Assembly: GCA_018064165.1 (NCBI GenBank)
Contig: JAGOZV010000042.1
Coordinates: 1 to 5,193 of the forward strand
Reading direction: 5' to 3'
Length of the DNA stretch: 5,193 nt
From: Candidatus Saccharimonadota bacterium
GTDB taxonomy: Bacteria; Patescibacteriota; Saccharimonadia; Saccharimonadales; Saccharimonadaceae
The notes beneath the pieces are model-generated. The model had not been told where the DNA came from. It worked only from the letters and a program-made list of their open reading frames with translations, and did not search any database. The first letter of the stretch is position 1, and the number at the start of each line of letters is the position of its first letter. Position numbers and translations under genes: made by a program. Of this stretch, positions 1 to 4,786 are shown in pieces.

Positions 1-119
1 GTATTAGCAGGAGTAGTTATTACCCCAGCTGTTACTAACTTTGCATTAGTTGGAGAAATTACATCTACTACGCCAAAGCCTAAAATTCCTGTTCCTGGGT
101 CTATTCCAATTATTCGCAT
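1..119 (-). CDS. ruvC: RuvC Holliday junction resolvase, N-terminal fragment (cut by window edge)
   Basis: This is the first 39 codons of RuvC, the endonuclease that resolves Holliday junctions made by RuvAB during recombination and repair in the cytoplasm. The translation opens MRIIGIDPGTGILGFGVVD, the family's hallmark first strand; Asp7 matches the first of the four catalytic acidic residues of E. coli RuvC (Asp7). The remaining active-site residues lie beyond the left edge. The ATG at 119-117 is the natural start because the family begins exactly at this strand. No clear Shine-Dalgarno sequence precedes it. It starts 11 bp after the stop of the LTD protein gene, so co-transcription is likely. 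A YebC gene is two genes upstream, as is common around ruvC. Identification is firm; only completeness downstream cannot be judged. Confidence 0.93.
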   Translation of the reverse strand, partial: MRIIGIDPGTGILGFGVVDVISPTNAKLVTAGVITTPAN

Positions 120-129
120 GTGTATTTCT

Positions 130-135
130 ATTATA
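130..135 (-). promoter_or_regulatory. Possible internal -10 element before ruvC
   Basis: A perfect TATAAT reads on the minus strand across the last codon and stop of the LTD gene. A start 7 nt past it would fall near 123 and leave a leader of only about 4 nt before the ruvC ATG. No -35 match is seen at 16-18 bp spacing, and in AT-rich DNA the hexamer could occur by chance, so this is a weak call. If real it would let ruvC be transcribed apart from the LTD gene. Confidence 0.3.
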
Positions 136-1795
136 GATCATTTTCATGTTCTCTTGTTTTATTTACTTTTTTACCTTTTTTTGTTTTCTTTGATTTTGTT
201 GAACTTTCAGGATTTTTAAATAATTTTTTGATCTCGTAACGCCACTCCCAAACAATATATGCAGAAGCAGCCGCTAGAACAACACCAGCCACTAGCCATA
301 TCCAAATTGTTGATGATTCGGCTATATTTATTGCTTTTACGCTATCACCAACTTTTGGCGGAGTGGTTCGTTTTATATTTCGACAACGGCCTGTAGCTGG
401 GTTACGTTCTTGACCAACCTTACATGGAACTTGGGGTTTTTGCGCACTTGCAGTATTTCGACAACGGCCCGTAGCTGGATTACGCTCTTGACCAACTTTA
501 CATGGAGTTGGCGTTGCTACAACAGGAATTTTTCGACAACGGCCTGTAGCTGGATTTCTTTCTTGATCTGCGGCACACGGCTTTAATTCTGTTATTTTGC
601 CATTCTTATCAACAACAATAACATCTGATATCGTATTTTTGGCATTCGGTGATGGCAGGCTAAGTACAAATTCGTCGTTGATTAAAGACCAAGTGTACCC
701 TTCTTTAGTGCTGATATAGCTTGATTCATCTATGGCCTTATCTTCGTAAATTAATGAAATTTTACCTGCTGTATTATTTAATGCAAAGTTTTGCTGACCA
801 GTATTATAAATAGCTACATATTCTTCTGGAGCCAAAGTAATATTAGGTAATTTGTATGTTTTTTTAGTGGTAGCACTAGAGCCCTGTACGGTTAAAGTAT
901 ATTTTTCAAGAAGTACTGATTCTTTCCCGAAATTATATAATTCTATAAACTCGTTGCCAGCGTCTGATCCGGTGGGATTGGGAAAATATTCTGTTATCTG
1001 CAAGGTATGCTTTATTGTTGGTGTAAGCTCCGATGAATTATTTCCCGGAGAAGCTTCTTCTGAGTTAGAGTTGGTGTTCGGATTAGGCTCAGGAATTATA
1101 GGAGGCTCTTCTTCTAAACAGTCTTCCTCGTTAAACTGAAAATTTGGTATATCGGGACATGCGTCTTGTTTTATATATATTTCGCTAACAGTTGTAATAT
1201 CAATTTCATTTATTATTTCAAAATCATTTTTAGTAATACCACTATAAACCAACAAACCTTGTTCATTTTGTTTGCGACCAAAAACTGCTTTTCCTGAAAG
1301 GGCTAACGCATTTGGGTGGGTTCCCCACTCTACTCTGTCTTCTTCAACTTCTCCATTTAATAAAACTAACTTCCCCTTGTCGTTTCCTAACCCCTGACTA
1401 AAAGATTGCGTATAAAATATTGATGTATCAAAAAACTCTTCAGCAAAGGAACCGAACCTTACTACACTGCCTGCTTTTAAAAATATTTTTTGTGAATCAT
1501 TTTTTGGAGTGAAACAGCCTATTTTTCGTTTTTGTCCATCAGAAAAATCTATAGAAACACTATAATAATAAACACACCAATTAGTTACATCGACGTCTTC
1601 TTCTGAGTCGTTTTTAATAACTACCGCCTCGTGCAAGTGCGAAAAAAGGTCGCTGGCAGAATAATTTCGCACTTGCACTTGACTCAAAAAAACTTGCGTA
1701 TTAGATGCAAGAGCAATGGGAGTATTGCTTAGTCCGAGAGCAATCAACAACATAAACAGCAATTTAACTCTTGTATACTTCATACGCATATTCAT
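131..1795 (-). CDS. Secreted, membrane-anchored lamin-tail-domain (LTD) protein with three Cys-motif repeats
   Basis: A 554-residue surface protein of unknown exact role. Residues 5-30 look like a signal peptide (basic KYTRVK, hydrophobic core, ALA before Ser31). Residues about 32-175 form a beta-rich, LTD-like region with Cys74 and Cys94 as a possible disulfide pair. Residues 228-262 are a Pro/Asn/Ser/Glu linker. Residues 264-388 are a clear LTD (ITEYFPNPTGSDAGNEFIEL, then an immunoglobulin-like strand pattern ending in LPSPNAKN). Residues 406-472 hold three copies of PC-x4-QERNPATGRCR-type repeats. Residues 496-518 are a membrane helix and 523-550 a Lys-rich tail, giving an outside-N, inside-C topology. 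Possible ATG starts are at 1795, 1789 and 1783; none has a Shine-Dalgarno sequence, and the promoter geometry favours 1789 or 1783. It lies 62 bp after yebC and 11 bp before ruvC. LTDs in bacteria are known on secreted or membrane-associated proteins, including hydrolase fusions; no enzyme domain is visible here, so adhesion or binding is inferred. Confidence 0.88.
   Translation of the reverse strand: MNMRMKYTRVKLLFMLLIALGLSNTPIALASNTQVFLSQVQVRNYSASDLFSHLHEAVVIKNDSEEDVDVTNWCVYYYSVSIDFSDGQKRKIGCFTPKNDSQKIFLKAGSVVRFGSFAEEFFDTSIFYTQSFSQGLGNDKGKLVLLNGEVEEDRVEWGTHPNALALSGKAVFGRKQNEQGLLVYSGITKNDFEIINEIDITTVSEIYIKQDACPDIPNFQFNEEDCLEEEPPIIPEPNPNTNSNSEEASPGNNSSELTPTIKHTLQITEYFPNPTGSDAGNEFIELYNFGKESVLLEKYTLTVQGSSATTKKTYKLPNITLAPEEYVAIYNTGQQNFALNNTAGKISLIYEDKAIDESSYISTKEGYTWSLINDEFVLSLPSPNAKNTISDVIVVDKNGKITELKPCAADQERNPATGRCRKIPVVATPTPCKVGQERNPATGRCRNTASAQKPQVPCKVGQERNPATGRCRNIKRTTPPKVGDSVKAINIAESSTIWIWLVAGVVLAAASAYIVWEWRYEIKKLFKNPESSTKSKKTKKGKKVNKTREHENDL
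380..580 (-). repeat. Three in-frame Cys-motif repeats in the LTD protein
   Basis: Three 16-codon units lie at 533-580, 458-505 and 380-427 (residues 406-421, 431-446 and 457-472), separated by linkers of 9 and 10 residues rich in Ala, Pro, Thr and Gln. Each unit reads P-C-x4-QERNPATGRCR, with two Cys 14 residues apart from first to last. Units 2 and 3 are identical in protein but differ at four third-codon positions (Lys, Glu, Asn, Thr codons), all synonymous. Unit 1 differs at residues 3-5 (AAD instead of KVG). The copies are therefore old enough to have drifted at silent sites while the protein was conserved. Each probably forms a small disulfide-closed module between the LTD and the membrane. 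Confidence 0.92.
1631..1678. repeat. Perfect 14-bp inverted repeat inside the LTD coding region
   Basis: The arms at 1631-1644 (GTGCAAGTGCGAAA) and 1665-1678 are exact reverse complements around a 20-nt spacer. In the minus-strand mRNA they cover codons about 40-55 of the LTD gene and would form a strong hairpin soon after the signal-peptide region. Both arms are translated in frame (VQVRN and SHLH), so the reading frame stays open. No T-run follows, so it is not an intrinsic terminator. A smaller inverted repeat (CTTGC/GCAAG, 1693-1711) lies just upstream in the mRNA. Confidence 0.85.
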
Positions 1796-1824
1796 ATATT
1801 ACACGCACATTAATTAAATTGCAA
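1796..1824 (-). promoter_or_regulatory. Candidate promoter of the LTD gene
   Basis: On the minus strand, TTGCAA (1819-1824, four of six matches to TTGACA) is followed by exactly 17 bp and then TAATAT (1796-1801, four of six matches to TATAAT). The hexamer directly abuts the first possible ATG (1795). A start 7 nt past the -10 would be base 1789, the A of the second in-frame ATG, which predicts a leaderless message. No Shine-Dalgarno sequence is seen for any of the three ATGs, which fits. The region is AT-rich, so experimental support would be needed to raise this call. Confidence 0.45.
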
Positions 1825-1857
1825 GCTTTTTTTAAGTTTTCTTTAAGATTTTATTTT

Positions 1858-2571
1858 CTACTCTGGTAATTCAGCATTTGTATGCACATTCACTACGTCG
1901 TCTAAATCATCTAACGCATCCATAACGCGATCTAATTTTGCAGAAATATCGTCCGACTCTATTAACACTGTGTTTTTAGGAACATATTGTAGCTCCGCCT
2001 CTATAACATTTAGTCCCTCTTTTTTTATTCCTTCGCGGACCTTTGCTAAATCTTTAAGCTCTGTATAAACAATAATTTCGCCATCTTCTTCTACAGCATC
2101 TTCTGCTCCAGCATCTAAAATAGTAAGCAAAGCATCTTCTCCAGAAGCCCCCACCCTTATGACACCTTTACGATCAAACTGAAAAGACACACTTCCAGCA
2201 TCGGCGATTGAGCCACCATTTTTTACAAGAGCAGTTTTTACCTCTGGTAAAGTTCGGTTACGATTGTCGGTGGCCGTTTCTATAATGATACCTACTCCGC
2301 CTGGGCCGTAGCCCTCGTAAGTAATTTCTTGAAGATCTGCCGAATTTTTATCTGCAACTCTATCAATTGCTCGCTGAATATTCGAAACAGGCATATTGGC
2401 AGCTTTGGCCTTTTCAATTGCCATTGCAAGCGTAGAATTAAGGTCTGGATCAACTCCTCCTCTTGCTGCTATTGCAATCTGATTCCCTAACTTTGTAAAG
2501 ATAGCTCCTCGCTTGGCATCATTTGCACCTTTATCTCTTTTAATCTTTGACCATTTGCTATGTCCTGACAT
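1858..2571 (-). CDS. yebC: YebC/TACO1-family translation factor
   Basis: A full-length 237-residue YebC/PmpR/TACO1 protein. Members were long annotated as transcriptional regulators; more recent work on the family shows that they act on ribosomes stalled at proline-rich stretches. The N-terminal three-helix domain has the signature MSGHSKWSKIKR (1-12), AKRGAIFTKL (19-28) and the GGVDPDLNSTLAMAIEKAKA block with NMPVSNIQRAI (38-69). The alpha/beta domains carry YEGYGPGGVGIIIE (85-98), TDNRNRT (101-107) and GSVSFQFDRKG (126-136), and the C-terminus is acidic (DALDDLDDVVNVHTNAELPE), all typical. The ATG at 2571-2569 matches the invariant N-terminus and has AGGGAG 6 nt upstream. The stop is TAG. 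It sits 39 bp after comEC but has its own promoter-like sequence. Nothing is missing compared with relatives. Confidence 0.97.
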   Translation of the reverse strand: MSGHSKWSKIKRDKGANDAKRGAIFTKLGNQIAIAARGGVDPDLNSTLAMAIEKAKAANMPVSNIQRAIDRVADKNSADLQEITYEGYGPGGVGIIIETATDNRNRTLPEVKTALVKNGGSIADAGSVSFQFDRKGVIRVGASGEDALLTILDAGAEDAVEEDGEIIVYTELKDLAKVREGIKKEGLNVIEAELQYVPKNTVLIESDDISAKLDRVMDALDDLDDVVNVHTNAELPE

Positions 2572-2577
2572 TTACTT

Positions 2578-2583
2578 CTCCCT
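2578..2583 (-). promoter_or_regulatory. Shine-Dalgarno sequence of yebC
   Basis: AGGGAG on the minus strand, inside AAGGGAGAAG, lies 6 nt before the yebC ATG. It is the only well-placed, strong ribosome binding site upstream of a start in this window and shows that this organism does use Shine-Dalgarno initiation, at least for some genes. Confidence 0.8.
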
Positions 2584-2609
2584 TATTAGTATTTTCTTCG
2601 TTAATATAT

Positions 2610-2638
2610 ATTATACGATAATATTTGTTTCGCGTAAA
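2610..2638 (-). promoter_or_regulatory. Candidate promoter of yebC
   Basis: A perfect -10 TATAAT (2610-2615) reads on the minus strand, overlapping the comEC stop codon. At 17 bp upstream is TTTACG (2633-2638), matching TTGACA at four of six positions, within the last codons of comEC. The predicted start near 2603 gives a leader of about 32 nt that contains the AGGGAG ribosome site. This would make yebC, and perhaps the LTD and ruvC genes, independent of comEC transcription. Confidence 0.5.
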
Positions 2639-4059
2639 TTATGCTTAGTTCTTCGTGACAAAAATATAATTAAAAATATTAAAATTATAATAAATATTAC
2701 AGAACCCGCTATTGTTAGCGGCATTTCTATTTGAGCCCACTCCCATTCCGATAAAAGCATAGCAACTTTTATCATATAGCCTAACAATACATTTGCTGGA
2801 ATGCCAATTATCGTAGTTATTCCTGGAATAAAAATAGCGCTTAACCCTCCGATAAACGTAAAAAGCATTGCGAGTGGTATAAAAGGTAAAATTAAAACAT
2901 TTGCTAGCAATGATATTGTAGATAATTGTCCAAAAGACAATAAAATTATTGGTAAAGTAACCAATTGTGCTGAAATTGTTTCGCCCAAAATTTGCCTAAC
3001 CGTGCCAGGTTCTTTTTCTCCAAAAAAATATTTATGCAAAAGGGGTGCTAGAATTATTACGCCCAAAAATGACGCGAAAGACAGCAACCACCCAATATCG
3101 CCCCATGCGTAGCTAGGACTCCAAAGCACAGTTATAGAAGCTACGAAAACTATTAAAATTATCGGGTTAAACTTTCTTCCGTAATACCAGGCGACGAGAC
3201 TTAATATAGAGACTAGCCCTGCTCTTGACATGCTGGGGCTAAGACCTGTTATTGCAACAAAGCTAATTATCATTGTTAATGCCGATATTGTAGATGTAAA
3301 TTTCGAAACTTTTGCGAAAGCTCGCCGAGCAAAACGAACAAGAATTGTTAAATTGTAGCCACTAGCCACAACTATATGAGTTAATCCCGAAATTTGCAGT
3401 GCAGTATATAAATCGTTCGGCAAAGCACTTTTTTGACCAACCAAATAACCAATACCAAGGCTGGCCTGAGGCTCTTTAATACTCTTCCTGATTTTACTAG
3501 CAAACCAATCGCGGACTGTTAACGGCAGGTCTCCCGGGGTCGGTCTATATACATTTATTACAACCGCTTTCTTTACCATACCTGAAAAATTACCGAAGCC
3601 TTCTTGCAAAACTCCTTTTATTTCTACAATATCGCTTCTTCTAACGTTTGCTGAAGTAGCTAGCTCTGCCCATATTAAACCTTTCACTTTTAACCCATTT
3701 AACTCGTGAACATCTATTTTTATTCGTTTTTTCCCATCCCTAGAAGTATCTGCGTCATCTGTTATATTGCCCTTTATTGAAACCTGAGATTCAAAGTTTT
3801 TCTGGAAATCTACTAACGGGGCCATTAACATGCCACCTCGCATTAGCCCTAAGATAATGCCCGCTAAAACCATAAACAAAATACTCCACCAATAAGGGAT
3901 AACAATGCCTATAATAAATAACGCTAGGCTTAATGCAACAAATAGGTAGGTATTATCGATACTGAAAACTCGGGCCAAAACAACACCTAGAATAAAACTA
4001 CCACAAAAAATAGCTATCCGCCATGAAACATGCAAAGGTCGCAGAAAGAAATGCTTCAC
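2611..4059 (-). CDS. comEC: ComEC/Rec2-type DNA uptake channel without the C-terminal hydrolase domain
   Basis: A 482-residue polytopic membrane protein of the ComEC/Rec2 family, which carries single-stranded DNA across the inner membrane during natural transformation. Three N-terminal helices (about 13-31, 36-55, 57-78) precede a soluble, beta-rich OB-like region (about 85-175). The Competence domain follows (about 200-470) with family motifs SGLTHIVVASGYNLTIL (224-240), SPSMSRAGLVS (274-284) and GWLLSFASFLGVIIL (323-337). The protein ends soon after the last helix in a basic tail. B. subtilis ComEC is about 776 residues and has a C-terminal metallo-beta-lactamase-like domain, absent here. 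Translation probably starts at GTG 4059-4057: an in-frame TAA lies four codons upstream, while GAGG abuts the GTG and is too close to serve as its ribosome site. A start a few codons further in is possible. The gene follows the tRNA-Lys terminator. Confidence 0.9.
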   Translation of the reverse strand: MKHFFLRPLHVSWRIAIFCGSFILGVVLARVFSIDNTYLFVALSLALFIIGIVIPYWWSILFMVLAGIILGLMRGGMLMAPLVDFQKNFESQVSIKGNITDDADTSRDGKKRIKIDVHELNGLKVKGLIWAELATSANVRRSDIVEIKGVLQEGFGNFSGMVKKAVVINVYRPTPGDLPLTVRDWFASKIRKSIKEPQASLGIGYLVGQKSALPNDLYTALQISGLTHIVVASGYNLTILVRFARRAFAKVSKFTSTISALTMIISFVAITGLSPSMSRAGLVSILSLVAWYYGRKFNPIILIVFVASITVLWSPSYAWGDIGWLLSFASFLGVIILAPLLHKYFFGEKEPGTVRQILGETISAQLVTLPIILLSFGQLSTISLLANVLILPFIPLAMLFTFIGGLSAIFIPGITTIIGIPANVLLGYMIKVAMLLSEWEWAQIEMPLTIAGSVIFIIILIFLIIFLSRRTKHNLRETNIIV

Positions 4060-4065
4060 CTCAAT

Positions 4066-4074
4066 ATTTTAACA
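4066..4074 (-). promoter_or_regulatory. Candidate extended -10 promoter of comEC
   Basis: TGTTAAAAT reads on the minus strand: an extended TGn motif followed by TAAAAT (five of six matches to TATAAT). The best -35 at 17 bp (TTAAAT, 4089-4094) matches only three of six, which is tolerable for an extended -10 promoter. The hexamer ends 6 nt before the GTG, so the predicted start is the first base of that codon. It is downstream of the tRNA terminator, where a new promoter is needed. Confidence 0.45.
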
Positions 4075-4098
4075 TAAAATTAAGTTAAATTTAATAAT

Positions 4099-4124
4099 TA
4101 AAAAAATACCACCTTTGGTGATAT
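4099..4124 (-). terminator. Intrinsic terminator after tRNA-Lys
   Basis: On the minus strand an 8-bp stem (ATATCACC with GGTGGTAT, including one G-U pair) closes an AAA loop (stem arms 4117-4124 and 4106-4113) and runs into seven T (4106-4100). It begins 15 nt past the CCA end of the tRNA. In the plus-strand direction the wobble becomes a C-A mismatch, so it is oriented to stop tRNA transcription and separates it from comEC. Confidence 0.8.
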
Positions 4125-4138
4125 TATTTTTTACATTT

Positions 4139-4215
4139 TGGAGGGATCGGTGGGGCTTGAACCCACGACACCCTGCTTAAAAGGCAGGTGCTCTAACCAG
4201 CTGAGCTACGATCCC
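4139..4215 (-). tRNA. tRNA-Lys (anticodon UUU), CCA encoded
   Basis: A complete cloverleaf of 77 nt with the CCA. The acceptor stem GGGATCG pairs with CGATCCC. The D arm is GCTC-AGCTGGTTA-GAGC. The anticodon stem is CCTGC/GCAGG around loop CTTTTAA, giving anticodon TTT. The variable loop is GTGTC, and the T arm is GTGGG-TTCAAGC-CCCAC. All stems are fully paired. The 3' end reads T then CCA, so the discriminator base 73 is U, whereas bacterial tRNA-Lys usually has A73. The gene has its own promoter and terminator and is apparently a single-gene transcription unit. Confidence 0.96.
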
Positions 4216-4233
4216 GCATAACTTTGCTATCCT

Positions 4234-4263
4234 AATTTATCACTAAAACGCTTAGTTTGTCAA
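4234..4263 (-). promoter_or_regulatory. Promoter of tRNA-Lys
   Basis: On the minus strand a perfect -35 TTGACA (4258-4263) is followed by 18 bp and an extended -10 TGA-TAAATT (hexamer 4234-4239, four of six matches). The predicted start near 4227 leaves about 11 nt before the mature tRNA 5' end at 4215. The consensus -35 fits a strong stable-RNA promoter. A short inverted repeat (ACTAA/TTAGT, 4242-4256) lies between the two elements; whether it matters is unknown. Confidence 0.7.
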
Positions 4264-4284
4264 TAACTTCACCACACTTCGGAC

Positions 4285-4752
4285 TTATTTAGAAAGTTTT
4301 GGTTTACTCATTAATAAATCTAGGACAGCCACAATAACGCCCACGGCTATAATATAATCTTTATACGATTCGAAGAATGCAACGAATCCAGACATACTGC
4401 CAGTGTTTACAAATGCATAGCTTAATGGACCACTCAAGAATGCAACCGCTAAAAATGCAAATGAAATTGAACCCAATAATCTACCAGTACTAGTACTATA
4501 CGTGTAACCGTGTAGAAGTGTAATTAATACCGGGAACAAAATCAGTAGCACGCCAACTAAAGATTCCGTGGAAGAAGATCTTTCTACACCCAGGAAGCCT
4601 AGAATATTACCAGCGTATTGAGCCCAAAGAACGCTAAGCACGTACCCTGCAGAAAGCGATAGACCAAGTAAGCCAAAACGCCTTTTAGAAAGAAATGCTG
4701 ATATAAACAACAAAACTGTTAATATTATTATTGCTAAACCAAGTTGAATCAT
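4285..4752 (-). CDS. Five-helix integral membrane protein of unknown function
   Basis: I do not recognise this 155-residue protein. It has five likely membrane helices: about 2-21, 26-45, 64-82, 91-113 and 131-149. The basic SKRRF (22-26) follows helix 1, and the short tail SKPKLSK is basic, both suggesting cytoplasmic positions. The loop at 56-63 (VERSSSTE) and the one at about 114-130 (VNTGSMSGFVAFFESYK) are the main polar segments; no catalytic motif or cysteine is visible. Its size recalls small CvpA-like or other orphan membrane proteins, but no family assignment is supported. The ATG at 4752-4750 has no Shine-Dalgarno sequence; a perfect extended -10 lies 6 nt upstream, suggesting a leaderless message. 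It starts 30 bp after the rimK-like gene and ends ahead of the tRNA-Lys promoter. Smooth membrane-protein composition and an uninterrupted frame make a real gene very likely. Confidence 0.85.
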   Translation of the reverse strand: MIQLGLAIIILTVLLFISAFLSKRRFGLLGLSLSAGYVLSVLWAQYAGNILGFLGVERSSSTESLVGVLLILFPVLITLLHGYTYSTSTGRLLGSISFAFLAVAFLSGPLSYAFVNTGSMSGFVAFFESYKDYIIAVGVIVAVLDLLMSKPKLSK

Positions 4753-4758
4753 AGATTA

Positions 4759-4786
4759 ATTATAGCACGAGCAGTTTTGTTTTTAA
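4759..4786 (-). promoter_or_regulatory. Candidate extended -10 promoter of the membrane protein gene
   Basis: TGCTATAAT on the minus strand is a perfect TATAAT (4759-4764) with the TGn extension (4765-4767). With 16 bp spacing, TTAAAA (4781-4786) matches four of six -35 positions and overlaps the stop codon of the upstream gene. The hexamer ends 6 nt before the ATG, so the predicted start is the A of the ATG at 4752. No ribosome binding site is present in the gap, so this is the best case for leaderless expression in the window. Confidence 0.6.

Noticed and set aside
380..580. Regularly spaced direct repeats, possibly a CRISPR-like array
   Set aside because: The units are in frame with the LTD protein, differ mainly at synonymous sites, and the spacers encode linker residues. 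They are protein repeats.
852..1139. Plus-strand open frame of 95 codons
   Set aside because: It lies wholly opposite the LTD coding region, has no recognisable domain, and the minus-strand frame carries clear protein features. The other plus-strand frames (2513-2734, 2801-3112, 4817-5158) are shadows of yebC/comEC, comEC and the RimK-like gene in the same way.
1825..1857. T/A-rich stretch between yebC and the LTD gene as an intrinsic terminator
   Set aside because: Only a 4-bp TTAA/TTAA pairing without G-C pairs can be formed; TTTAAG occurs twice as a direct repeat, not an inverted one. No credible terminator stem.
4085..4094. Palindrome TTAAATTTAA upstream of comEC as an operator
   Set aside because: It is made only of A and T in a very AT-rich gap, so chance is a sufficient explanation.
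4242..4256. Inverted repeat ACTAA/TTAGT between the -35 and -10 of the tRNA promoter as a repressor site
   Set aside because: Five-base arms are too short to claim, and tRNA promoters rarely carry operators. Mentioned in the promoter entry only.
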